A stretch of 64,000 bases of DNA from an uncultured Flavobacteriaceae bacterium (GTDB lineage Bacteria; Bacteroidota; Bacteroidia; Flavobacteriales; Flavobacteriaceae): the NCBI GenBank assembly GCA_943787295.1, contig CALSLW010000002.1, forward strand, positions 807,359-871,358. The letters are read 5' to 3'. The notes under the pieces were generated by a model, which was not told the DNA's origin, did no database searches, and saw only the letters and a list, made by a program, of their open reading frames with translations. Within the stretch, counting starts at the first letter, position 1, and every line of letters starts with the position of its first letter. A program made the position numbers and the translations under genes. Of this stretch, positions 28,304-37,016 are shown in pieces.

Positions 28304-29345
28304 TTGTTTCTTTTTTTAGGCTCGCCCCGTGTCCTATATTGTCTGTCGGGAGAGTAATTCCATTGATTAAAGGGGCACCTTCTGCAGGGTCTGGTGCCAG
28401 ATTGTAATGGGAGTCGAGATCGACATGGTCTAAAACACCCGAAAGGGCAGCAGCAGCTGCGATGGAGATAGAAGATTCACTCATACATCCCACCATGGTT
28501 TTTAACCCAAAGGCTTTTGCAGTTGCAATAATTCTTAGTCCTTCGGTGATTCCGCCGCACTTCATTAATTTAAAATTCACCCCATGAACGGCATGCGCCC
28601 AGTCCGGAATATTTTCGGCAAAGCGACAAGATTCATCTACATAGATCGGTAATACCGATGCTTTATACAAATCGGGGAGTTCTGCTTCATTGCCTTCTTT
28701 TAAGGGTTGTTCGATATAGCTAACGCCTCTATCTGCGAGCCACTGACTCATGTGTATGGCCGTAGGCAAGTCCCATCCACCATTAGCATCCACCCTCACT
28801 TTTATGTTAAAGTTGGCACAGCTTTTAACCACTTGCTCAAACATGGCTTTATCTGCCTCGATCCCCTCTGGTGCACCTAATTTAATTTTTAGGGATTGGA
28901 CTGTTGTTCCGTCGAGTAGTAAGGGGACCCGTTCTTTGACCACTTCTGGCGGATTAATCCCTATAGTAACTGATGTAGGTTGGGAGGGTTTTGGAAAACC
29001 CAAAAGCTGATAAAGCGGTAGTTGTGCTTTTTTTGCAGTCCAGTCCCATAATGCGATATCCAAACCAGCATAAGCACAGGGAGGTATCTTAAGGGCCCTG
29101 GCCCGTTGTTCAATGGCATAAATGCTCAAGTCTTCTATGCCGCTAGCGACAAGTCGTTGAAGCGCTTCAATTACCCTTTCTGGGCTATCTGCATTTTCGT
29201 TTTTGCCTGGAGCGGCTTCTCCCCAGCCTGTGATTCCATCTTTTTCAACCGAGATAAAAACATTGTAAGAATTCCCTTTAACCCCCCTACTGATTTTAAG
29301 CGGGAAACGTTTTTTAAGCAGGATTTTATAGTATTGAATTTTCAT
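28287..29345 (-). CDS. Enolase-superfamily dipeptide / N-acyl amino acid epimerase
   Basis: 352 residues of the muconate-lactonising group. Catalytic bases and metal ligands are in place: KxK in 'SLKIKLG' (153, 155), Asp in 'VRVDANGGW' (186), Glu in 'YIEQPL' (212), Asp in 'YVDESC' (237) and the second-side Lys in 'NFKLMKCGG' (about 259). Related enzymes are L-Ala-D/L-Glu epimerase, which recycles murein peptides, and DgcA. The gene lies between an exported S9 peptidase and the DUF1611 gene on one transcript. That fits hydrolysis of peptides outside, then epimerisation inside. Confidence 0.88.
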   Translation of the reverse strand: MKIQYYKILLKKRFPLKISRGVKGNSYNVFISVEKDGITGWGEAAPGKNENADSPERVIEALQRLVASGIEDLSIYAIEQRARALKIPPCAYAGLDIALWDWTAKKAQLPLYQLLGFPKPSQPTSVTIGINPPEVVKERVPLLLDGTTVQSLKIKLGAPEGIEADKAMFEQVVKSCANFNIKVRVDANGGWDLPTAIHMSQWLADRGVSYIEQPLKEGNEAELPDLYKASVLPIYVDESCRFAENIPDWAHAVHGVNFKLMKCGGITEGLRIIATAKAFGLKTMVGCMSESSISIAAAAALSGVLDHVDLDSHYNLAPDPAEGAPLINGITLPTDNIGHGASLKKETNVTAI

Positions 29346-29359
29346 CTAATTAAAAGGGA

Positions 29360-31390
29360 TCATTTGTGTTTTTCAAACCACGCGATGGTGTGGGCAACCT
29401 TAGTCATTAAGTTACTGGGGCGTCTAGCAATCCCGTGACTCGCCTCAGGAATTTCAACTAAAGCGGTGGGGATTTTACGCAATTTTAATGCGTGGTACAA
29501 TTGTTTTGCTTCACTGGGCGGGGTGCGCAAGTCGTTCATTCCTACCATAACTAGGGTCGGTGTTTCTACCTCTCCTACAAGAGAGATGGGCGAAAACTTC
29601 CAGTAATTCATGGGGTTTTCCCAGACTTGACCAGGGTAACGAGTATTGGCATAGCCATAATAATTATCTGCTACTAAGAGTTTTGAGATCCAGTTCATCA
29701 CTGGTTTAACGACCACAGCGGCTTCAAAGCGCTTGTTTTTTCCGATCATCCATGCCGACATGATTCCACCTGCGCTTCCACCGGTGACATATAATTGATC
29801 TTCGTGGGCAATGCCTTTTGCGATACAAGCATCTACCCCATCCATTACATCGTTGTAATCTTCTCCGGGATAATTGTTGAGCAAAAGGTTGGCAAATTCT
29901 TCTCCATAGCTAGTGCTTCCTCTAGGGTTAGGGTAAAAAACAATATAGCCAGCAGAGGCATACAATTGCATCTCAATCGAGAAACGATCGCCATAATTTA
30001 ATATAGGCCCTCCGTGATTTTCTACCATAAAGGGATATTTTTTGTTGGGATCATATTGTGGTGGGTAAACAATCCAGCCTTGAATTTTTCTCCCATCAAC
30101 ACTAGAGTTGTACCAAATCTCTTCTACATTACCAGGTTTTTTGTGTGTAAAGAGGGCTTGATTTAATTGGGTTAAACGTTTCCAGTTTTTCCCATTGCTA
30201 TCTAGAATGGCGATGTCTGATGGATGACTGGGTCGTGAAAAATTATAGGCAACCCTTCCGTTTTTAGAAAGACTATAGCTCCCGCTTCCATAGGGTCTAC
30301 CTAGGGTAGTCCCTCCGCGATTATCGGCTATTTTAGTAAGCTTTCCTTGCAGATCGATCCGACCAATTTTTCCATTCCCATGCTCATCATAGCTAAAGTA
30401 AAGTTGTTTTCCATTGTGATCCCATTGAATGTTGGAAACACTTGCATCGAGGCTTGAACTTAGCACACGTTTATTTGTTCCATCTGTATTCATTAAATAC
30501 AAGAGGGTATTTTGATAGGCTTCTTTTTTATCGTCAAAGCCTATATAGGCCAGGGTTTTTCCGTCAGGCGAAAGGCTAGGGGAACGATCTGGACCCTCTC
30601 GATCGGTAAGGGCTTGAATAGTTCCGTTGTCGATGGAAACACGGTAGATTTCACTGTTTCTAAAGTCGTATTCCCAGTTAGCATTTCGATTGGCAGAAAA
30701 GTACAAACTGCGGTTGTCTTTTGACCAGCTTATTTTTCCTCGGTGGTGAAAATCTCCCGAAGTGACTTGGCGTACTGCTCCTCCATTAGCTGGCATTACA
30801 AACAGGTGATTAAAGCCAGGGTCGAGGTAGCCGCGACCATCTGCTTCGTGCTTGAGACGATCTGTAATGCGAGGTTTTTTAGCCCATTTGGCGCCTTTGG
30901 GCGCTTGTGGGATTTTTGCAATAACCGGGGGAGGCGAAGGGACAAACATGCTAAAGGCCAATTGTTTTCCATCGGGAGACCAGGTTAAAGAAGAAGGAGA
31001 CTTTGGCAATTGTGTGATGCGAGCAAAGTTGCCGCTGTTGACCCAGTAGAGGTATATTTCGACCCCATTTTTTCCTGCACTGACAAAGGCGATCTGATCC
31101 CCTTTTGGCGACCATCTGGGACTAGATTCATTTTGATCTCGGGTAGTGAGTTTTTGATCGTTACTGCCATCTGCATTCATGATCCAGAGGGAGCCTACAC
31201 TTCGATCTTCCATAATATCAAAGCCCATTTTTTGATAAACGATTTTTTTTCCTTCTGGAGACAGTTGAATCTCATTAGCATATTGCAGCGAGAAAATGTC
31301 TTCCATGTCAAATTTTGCTTGACTAAAACAAAGTAAACTACTGAATGTCAGTAAACAGAAAGATGAACGATACAAGAAGGAAGGGATCAT
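29360..31390 (-). CDS. Exported S9-family prolyl oligopeptidase
   Basis: 676 residues with a signal peptide (MIPSFLYRSSFCLLTFSSLL, cleaved near 'CFSQA'). Residues 30-410 form a WD40/TolB-like propeller with repeats such as 'ESSPRWSPKGDQIAFVS' and 'SPSLSPDGKTLAYIG'. Residues 430-676 are an alpha/beta-hydrolase. Catalytic Ser in 'GGSAGGIMSAW', Asp in 'GMNDLRTPPSE', His in 'PEASHGI'. It would cleave short oligopeptides in the periplasm. First gene of the five-gene minus-strand operon ending at 26293. Confidence 0.92.
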   Translation of the reverse strand: MIPSFLYRSSFCLLTFSSLLCFSQAKFDMEDIFSLQYANEIQLSPEGKKIVYQKMGFDIMEDRSVGSLWIMNADGSNDQKLTTRDQNESSPRWSPKGDQIAFVSAGKNGVEIYLYWVNSGNFARITQLPKSPSSLTWSPDGKQLAFSMFVPSPPPVIAKIPQAPKGAKWAKKPRITDRLKHEADGRGYLDPGFNHLFVMPANGGAVRQVTSGDFHHRGKISWSKDNRSLYFSANRNANWEYDFRNSEIYRVSIDNGTIQALTDREGPDRSPSLSPDGKTLAYIGFDDKKEAYQNTLLYLMNTDGTNKRVLSSSLDASVSNIQWDHNGKQLYFSYDEHGNGKIGRIDLQGKLTKIADNRGGTTLGRPYGSGSYSLSKNGRVAYNFSRPSHPSDIAILDSNGKNWKRLTQLNQALFTHKKPGNVEEIWYNSSVDGRKIQGWIVYPPQYDPNKKYPFMVENHGGPILNYGDRFSIEMQLYASAGYIVFYPNPRGSTSYGEEFANLLLNNYPGEDYNDVMDGVDACIAKGIAHEDQLYVTGGSAGGIMSAWMIGKNKRFEAAVVVKPVMNWISKLLVADNYYGYANTRYPGQVWENPMNYWKFSPISLVGEVETPTLVMVGMNDLRTPPSEAKQLYHALKLRKIPTALVEIPEASHGIARRPSNLMTKVAHTIAWFEKHK

Positions 31391-31539
31391 AAGCGAAACT
31401 TTTTGATTATTTTCTTTAACAAGATACTATAAATCACACTCATTTTAAATGCTACGAGAGCATCCCTTTTTGTGATAAAAGGAGGCCGATTTGATATTCC
31501 ACTCACAATAAGACATGTTTGTAAGGATAATCCCAATCT

Positions 31540-31934
31540 ATGTACAAGCTTAAATCTCCTATTTATTTTCTTTTAGCCTTTTCGATTTCTTTCAATTTGA
31601 TTGCGCAAAGCAATAATCTGGGGAAGAAAATTTCGCAAAAACAATCAAAAACGCTACAAATGAAAAATTACTCCATGAAGACGCATGGGATAATGACCCT
31701 GGATTTAATTTTGAGCAAAAGGTCGATTTTATCATCTTTACCCTAGAAGTAAAAGTATCCAAAGGGGAAATGGTGATTATCTTAAACGGAACCGAATACA
31801 AGGTCTATAAAGGGATTCATATGGAACGCTGAGGGATCTCTGAAAATTATTTTAAAGCGGGGAACTATTTTCAATCAAGGGACAAAGGATCATTTTTTAA
31901 AGTGCGTTTTTATCAATTAGAGGTCAAACATTAG
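31540..31934 (+). pseudogene. Degraded PL7 alginate lyase pseudogene
   Basis: ATG 31540 begins a clear signal peptide ('YFLLAFSISFNLIAQSNN'). After a frame change, the sequence reads 'NEKLLHEDAWDNDPGFNFEQ', 'VDFIIFTLEVKVSKGEMVII', 'LNGTEYKVYKGIHMER'. It then meets TGA (31830-31832) and continues in frame as 'GISENYFKAGNYFQSRDKGS' and 'FFKVRFYQLEVKH' before TAG at 31932. The 'YFKAG.Y' block and the 'FYxLEVxH' end are hallmarks of PL7 alginate lyases (alginate_lyase2). Lesions visible: at least one frameshift, one nonsense codon (probably TGG to TGA), and a large missing middle (PL7 domains are about 220 residues). Confidence 0.7.
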
Positions 31935-32011
31935 AAAAGTCATTTACATTCAAGGTTAACTACAAAACATAATGTTTAATAAAACACTATATTTGTTAAA
32001 CAAGCAATGTT

Positions 32012-32836
32012 ATGATGTCAAAATTTTCTCGATTACTACTGTTATTAAGTCTTCCTTTATTATTGTCTAATGCTGACACAGCGCAGCAAGACTTTCAAGG
32101 GAAAGCATTTTATTTTTCAAAGTCTACAATAGATTTTGGAAGCTGGGGAGCTCGTATGAGTGAAGCTCAGAAAAAGCAAATGAAAGCGCGATTAAAAAAC
32201 AGGCTAGAAAAGACTTATGTATTGAGTTTTGATACAACATCATCTTTATTTATCGAAGAGGAAAAAGTAGACGCTATCTCTGGCGCGACAGACTCTTGGG
32301 GGAGCAATTTTGCCCGCGGCAAGCAGTATAAAAATCTTACTGAAAACCAATTAGTTCAAGCCCAAGAGTTCTATGGGAAGCGTTTTTTAGTCAAAGATGA
32401 ATTGCAAGCCATTGAATGGAAAATGGGGACAGAGGCTAAACAAATAGGTGCTTATACCTGTTTTAAGGCAACGGCGGTGTTACCCTCGACAGAATTATCT
32501 TGGTACAATTTTAACTGGAGTGATTTAAGAAGTAGCAATGCTTCTTCAACTGCAGAAGAAGAAATAAAGCTCACCTCAATTGAAGCTTGGTATACCTTAC
32601 AGATTCCCGTAAAACACGGCCCAGCAGAATTCTGGGGTCTCCCGGGTTTGATTTTAGAGGTAAGCGCAGGAGATACTACCATACTGTGTTCAGAAATTGT
32701 GATGAATCCTAAAGAGCGCAAAGAAATCGTTGCACCAGATAAAGGGAAAGTCATCAATAAGGAAGATTATCGTGCCACCATAGTAGGTAAAATGATGGAA
32801 ATGCGCAATAACCGCGGCAGAAGAAGAAGAGGATAA
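32012..32836 (+). CDS. GLPGLI-family protein
   Basis: 274 residues, signal peptide (hydrophobic residues 8-21, cleaved near 'SNADTAQQ'). The family name motif is seen in 'AEFWGLPGLILEVSAGD' near residue 208. C-terminus is basic ('NRGRRRRG'). GLPGLI proteins are Bacteroidetes-specific exported proteins of unknown function, very often encoded beside a TonB-type barrel with a carboxypeptidase-like domain. That is exactly the case here, with the barrel gene starting 30 bases downstream. Periplasmic or outer-membrane accessory is an inference from context. The upstream PL7 remnant is unrelated. Confidence 0.85.
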   Translation: MMSKFSRLLLLLSLPLLLSNADTAQQDFQGKAFYFSKSTIDFGSWGARMSEAQKKQMKARLKNRLEKTYVLSFDTTSSLFIEEEKVDAISGATDSWGSNFARGKQYKNLTENQLVQAQEFYGKRFLVKDELQAIEWKMGTEAKQIGAYTCFKATAVLPSTELSWYNFNWSDLRSSNASSTAEEEIKLTSIEAWYTLQIPVKHGPAEFWGLPGLILEVSAGDTTILCSEIVMNPKERKEIVAPDKGKVINKEDYRATIVGKMMEMRNNRGRRRRG

Positions 32837-32866
32837 TCATCACACTAGAACAGCTAATCTAACTGT

Positions 32867-35575
32867 ATGAAAACACGCCTTTTCTTCCTTTTTATTGCGT
32901 TAGCTTTTTTTGCACAAGCGCAACAAATCAAATTTTCTGGAATCGTTCAGGATAGTTTAGCGAAACCCCTAGAAGCAGCTAGTCTAGTCGCCATCAATAA
33001 AGCATCGAACGCTTTAGACGCTTATGCTTTAACAGATGAAAAAGGAGCATTTTCTTTAAAACTGAAAACCAATACAGCCTATAAAATCCAAGTGAGTGCG
33101 CTGGGCTTACAAACCATAAATGACAGTCTCAATACAGCGCAAAGCGACTTGAGTCGAGACTATGAACTGCGTGCAGATATTGTCTTAGATGAGGTGGTGG
33201 TTAAAATGCCTGTCTTGATTCGAGGGGACACCCTAATTTATGATGCAGATTCTTTTAAAAATGGTTCAGAAAGAAAACTTGAAGACATAATCGATAAACT
33301 TCCCGGGGTAGAAATTAATGATACTGGTCAGATTGAAGTAGAAGGAAAAGTGGTCAATAAATTAATGGTCAACGGAAAAGATTTTTTCGATGGTGACACT
33401 AAAATAGCGACAAAAAACATCCCTTCGAGTACAGTAGATAAAATTCAAGTCCTTAAAAACTATGGGGAAGTAGGCCAACTACGCGGAGTAGGAAACAATC
33501 AAGACAATGTAGCCATCAACATTAAACTCAAAAAAGGGAAAGAAAGTTTTTGGTTTGGGAATGTGACTACTGGGGCAGGAGATTCCCCCTCAGAAGAATT
33601 GTACCTAGTTCAACCCAAACTTTTTTATTACAGTCCGAAATACAGTATCAACTTTATTGGGGACATAAACAACATTGGCGAGGTGGCCTTATCAAGGCGA
33701 GATATTCGCGGTTTTGGAGGGGGCTTTAGGTCTCCAAGTAGACAAAGCGGAACCAGCATTAATTTAGGCGATAACAGTCTCAACTTTTTGACCAATCAAA
33801 GCAATGCTCAGCGAATAGAAAATAAGTTAGCCACAGCAAACTTTAGCTATTCTCCAAATGAGAAATTAGACCTTACAGGTTTTCTTATCTTTAATTATAG
33901 CATCATAGATGCCAAAGAAAATAGCTTTATTCAATACACAGATTCTCGTTTACAAATCCCAGATGAAGCCACCGAAGAAACTAGCGAGGAACGCTCTAAT
34001 CAAGCTTTATTAAAATTAAGCGCTTCTTATAAACCCAATTTTAACAATCAATTAGATTATGATATTCTTGTAAGGGCATCAAATGACAGTCAACAACAAA
34101 ATGTCTTGTCTTCGGTGATAGGAAGAACGGCACAGCTAGAAGAAGTCACTCCTTTTTCAATTAATCAAAACTTAAACTATTACTTTACCCTTGATGAGGA
34201 TAATATCTTTGCTTTTGAAGCGCAGCATTTGCTTAAAAACGAAGATCCCTTCTATAATGCTACTCTAGTGAATGACCCAAACGGGAATGATGCCTTTGAT
34301 ACTACTGCAAATGCCTTGGGTCTTGATACGAGCTTGAACGCTTATGATTTAGGACAAAACCGAAAGATTTATTCCAATCAATTAGATGCGAAGCTCGATT
34401 ACTACCATATTATCTCACCAAAGAGTAACCTTAATCTTACTCTTGGGACAATATTATCTCATCAAAATTTTGATTCCACTATTTTTCAGTTTTTAAGTGA
34501 TGGAGGAACAAGGCAATTGACACCAAGTTTTAACAATGGATTAGCGTCAAATGATGTAGCATACAATTTTAGCGATCTTTATCTGGGGGCACATCTTCGC
34601 TTTAGAACGGGGAAGTTTACCTTTACTCCAGGCTTCTCAATCCATGCTTATGGGAACAAAAATAGGCAGAACAACACTTTGGTCGAAGACCATTTTATTC
34701 GTTTTCTCCCCGATTTTGAAACTCGTATTCAAATCAAAAAAGGAGAATCTCTTACCTTGAATTACCGCATGCAAAACCAGTTTACAGATGTGACCCGTCT
34801 TGCACAAGGTCTAGTCTTGAACAATTATAACAGCATACAATACGGGGAACCAGATTTACAAAATGCTTTATCCCATAACATTAGTTTGTTGTACAGTAGT
34901 TTTAACTTGTTTAATTACACCAATGTTTTTGCACGAGTGGCCTATACCAGTAATATCGATCAAATAAGAGGGTTAACCAATTTTGAGAGTATTATTCGAA
35001 CCAGTACGTTTTTTAACTCTAATTTTGCCGACGAAAACTTAAATGCCTTTGGGCGCATACAGCGCACTTTTGGAAAGATTCGCGCCAGTTTAAACGCCTC
35101 TTTTAATTACAGTAAAATCAATCAGTTTATACAAGGAACACCTTCCTTAAACGAAGGCTTTACACAAACCTTGACTCCGGGAATTCGCACTAACTTTAAG
35201 GTTGCACCTAATGTGAGTTTACGTTATCGTTATAGTGTGATCAACAATGATCAAGGGAGTCGTTCGACTAAATTTATCGTGCAATCTCCCTCGATCGAAT
35301 TTGACGCTTATATCTGGGAAAAAGTCACCCTAGTCTCAAATTATAGCTATACCCGTCAAGATCTAGGGACCCAAGTACAATCTTTTCAAAACTGGGATGC
35401 GGGGCTTTCTTACCGCAAGGATAAAGATGCCAAATGGGAGTTTGAATTAAAAGCTTCTAATATTTTAAATATCGACGCACAAGTGCGTAATAGCGCAAAT
35501 AACTTATCGGTATTTAACGCCCAAACCTTTATTCAACCGCGCTTTATTACCCTTAGAGGGGTGTATAATTTATAA
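32867..35575 (+). CDS. TonB-dependent-receptor-like outer membrane beta-barrel protein
   Basis: 902 residues, signal peptide (MKTRLFFLFIALAFFAQAQQ). CarboxypepD_reg-like Ig domain at 20-100 ('FSGIVQDSLAKPLEAASLVA'), then a plug-like region ('DEVVVKMPVLIRGDTLIYDA', 'GSERKLEDIIDKLPGVEIND') and a long barrel. It ends in beta strands ('PRFITLRGVYNL'). The plug resembles the TonB-receptor plug but lacks an obvious RagA/SusC signature, so this is the non-SusC 'outer membrane beta-barrel/TonB-dependent receptor' type. It probably imports peptides, metals or another ligand with the GLPGLI protein. Likely a two-gene operon. Confidence 0.88.
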   Translation: MKTRLFFLFIALAFFAQAQQIKFSGIVQDSLAKPLEAASLVAINKASNALDAYALTDEKGAFSLKLKTNTAYKIQVSALGLQTINDSLNTAQSDLSRDYELRADIVLDEVVVKMPVLIRGDTLIYDADSFKNGSERKLEDIIDKLPGVEINDTGQIEVEGKVVNKLMVNGKDFFDGDTKIATKNIPSSTVDKIQVLKNYGEVGQLRGVGNNQDNVAINIKLKKGKESFWFGNVTTGAGDSPSEELYLVQPKLFYYSPKYSINFIGDINNIGEVALSRRDIRGFGGGFRSPSRQSGTSINLGDNSLNFLTNQSNAQRIENKLATANFSYSPNEKLDLTGFLIFNYSIIDAKENSFIQYTDSRLQIPDEATEETSEERSNQALLKLSASYKPNFNNQLDYDILVRASNDSQQQNVLSSVIGRTAQLEEVTPFSINQNLNYYFTLDEDNIFAFEAQHLLKNEDPFYNATLVNDPNGNDAFDTTANALGLDTSLNAYDLGQNRKIYSNQLDAKLDYYHIISPKSNLNLTLGTILSHQNFDSTIFQFLSDGGTRQLTPSFNNGLASNDVAYNFSDLYLGAHLRFRTGKFTFTPGFSIHAYGNKNRQNNTLVEDHFIRFLPDFETRIQIKKGESLTLNYRMQNQFTDVTRLAQGLVLNNYNSIQYGEPDLQNALSHNISLLYSSFNLFNYTNVFARVAYTSNIDQIRGLTNFESIIRTSTFFNSNFADENLNAFGRIQRTFGKIRASLNASFNYSKINQFIQGTPSLNEGFTQTLTPGIRTNFKVAPNVSLRYRYSVINNDQGSRSTKFIVQSPSIEFDAYIWEKVTLVSNYSYTRQDLGTQVQSFQNWDAGLSYRKDKDAKWEFELKASNILNIDAQVRNSANNLSVFNAQTFIQPRFITLRGVYNL

Positions 35576-35603
35576 GGATTTCCATAAGTGTCTTCTACCG
35601 GTG

Positions 35604-35764
35604 CTATAAAGCCGCTACTATTTCTTCTTTAATTGACGCAGTATTTATAGCAATTTTTACAGCGTCATTATTTACAACATAGAGATAACAAGGTTAATTT
35701 CGTTTGTACCATAAATGATCTTGTAGTATATTCCTTAACCGCTTCTATCCCAGTAGCTAAAAAG
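35604..35764 (-). pseudogene. Possible 3' remnant of an unidentified gene
   Basis: The 236-base gap downstream of the barrel gene reads coding-like on the minus strand in two frames. One gives 'FLATGIEAVKEYTTRSFMVQ' then a stop. A second takes over with 'YVVNNDAVKIAINTASIKEE' and 'IVAAL' before a stop at 35604-35606. One frameshift would join them into a plausible C-terminus. No family recognised. Could be chance, since the region is short. Confidence 0.25.
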
Positions 35765-35811
35765 TTGACTGCAACGGCATTTTTTCTTTACATTTATAAA
35801 AGATCGGTCAT

Positions 35812-36030
35812 ATGTTTAAAAAACACCTTTATCTTTTTTTTCTATTGTTGCTTTATGGTTGTCCAAAAGCAGAAGAAGACTGTCACGCTAATTCTTCTCA
35901 AGATCCAACACAAGTCTGTATCGAGCTATACGAGCCTGTGTGTGGCTGTAATAATATCACCTATTCAAATGCCTGTATTGCAGAAAGCTGGGGCGTCGTC
36001 CAGTTTTCACAAGGGGCATGTACCAACTAA
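35812..36030 (+). CDS. Kazal-domain small lipoprotein (putative protease inhibitor)
   Basis: 72 residues. Lipoprotein signal 'LYLFFLLLLYGCPKAEED' (lipobox Cys about 17), then one compact Kazal domain, 'CIELYEPVCGCNNITYSNAC' followed by 'IAESWGVVQFSQGAC'. The core pattern C-x6-PVCG-x5-TYxNxC-xA and the final C agree with Kazal-type serine-protease inhibitors. It would sit in the periplasm or on the outer membrane and could block a serine protease, either its own or a foreign one. Overlaps the next gene's start by 13 bases, so it may be translationally coupled with the hydrolase. Confidence 0.8.
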   Translation: MFKKHLYLFFLLLLYGCPKAEEDCHANSSQDPTQVCIELYEPVCGCNNITYSNACIAESWGVVQFSQGACTN

Positions 36031-37007
36031 ATTTAATTATTTTGAAAACACTATTATCTCTTTTAACCCTCTTGCTATCCTTTTCACTTTTAGCACAATT
36101 TCAACAAGAAGAAATTCGTTTTGAAAGCGCCAATCCTTTTTCGCTAAGCGATGTAATTGTGCATCTAGACGAATTAGAAACACAATCGGTTTATGGGCAA
36201 TTGACCCTTCCTGTTGACAGTCTCAATCCACAAAAAAAGTATCCTTTAATTATTGGGGTGGCGGGAAGTTTAGGTTGGCGCCAGCACCATAAAGATTATA
36301 TGAAAATGTATCAAGAAAAGGGTTTTGCCACTTTTGAACTCAATAGTTTTAAGAGTCGAGGAATTACTTCAACAGTGGGTTCACAAGATCAAGTTACCAT
36401 TGCAGGGATTATTTTAGACGCCTATCGTGCGCTCGAAAAACTAGCCCAGCATCCTAATATTGATTCTGAAAAAGTTTCCATCACAGGCTGGAGTTTAGGC
36501 GGGGGAGTCGCCCTTTTTTCAGCCTGGTTACCCATTAAAAACGCAATTACTACAGAATATGCTTTTGCATCTCATTTGGCCTTTTATCCTCCTTGTTTTA
36601 TCAATCCCGAGAACCTTGATTTTTCGCAAGCGCCGATTCATATTTTAATTGGGGAAGCAGATAATTGGACCCCAGCAAGTCCATGTAAAGATCTTGTCAA
36701 TACTTTAGCGGGAAAAGCAAATATTGATATTAGCATTTATCCAGAGGCACATCACGGCTTTGATAGTGAAGCACCAGTGGTGCGGAATGAAAAAGCGTAT
36801 AGCTTTAAAGATTGCCTTTTTGATTTAACCGCAAAGGGAGACATTTTAATGAATTATTTAAAGCTCCCCATGGATAGTCCGTTGATGCAAAAACTAGGCT
36901 TTTTATTTTGTGTTGAGCGTGGTGTAAATATTGGTGGAAACCCTGCCGCTAGAGCGTTGTCTATGCCTTTTTCTGCCGCCTTTATGGAAAAAACTTTAAT
37001 GCAATAG
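36018..37007 (+). CDS. Exported dienelactone-hydrolase-like alpha/beta hydrolase
   Basis: 329 residues with an N-terminal hydrophobic signal ('LLSLLTLLLSFSLLAQ'). ATG 36018 overlaps the Kazal gene; a TTG at 36042 is an alternative start closer to the signal. Catalytic Ser in 'ITGWSLGGGVALFSAW' near residue 157, Asp in 'GEADNWTPAS' near 215 and His in 'EAHHGFDSEA' near 250 give a complete triad. Likely an esterase or peptidase-like hydrolase in the periplasm. Followed 9 bases later by a dehydrogenase gene. Confidence 0.82.
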   Translation: MYQLNLIILKTLLSLLTLLLSFSLLAQFQQEEIRFESANPFSLSDVIVHLDELETQSVYGQLTLPVDSLNPQKKYPLIIGVAGSLGWRQHHKDYMKMYQEKGFATFELNSFKSRGITSTVGSQDQVTIAGIILDAYRALEKLAQHPNIDSEKVSITGWSLGGGVALFSAWLPIKNAITTEYAFASHLAFYPPCFINPENLDFSQAPIHILIGEADNWTPASPCKDLVNTLAGKANIDISIYPEAHHGFDSEAPVVRNEKAYSFKDCLFDLTAKGDILMNYLKLPMDSPLMQKLGFLFCVERGVNIGGNPAARALSMPFSAAFMEKTLMQ

Positions 37008-37016
37008 TAATAGTCT

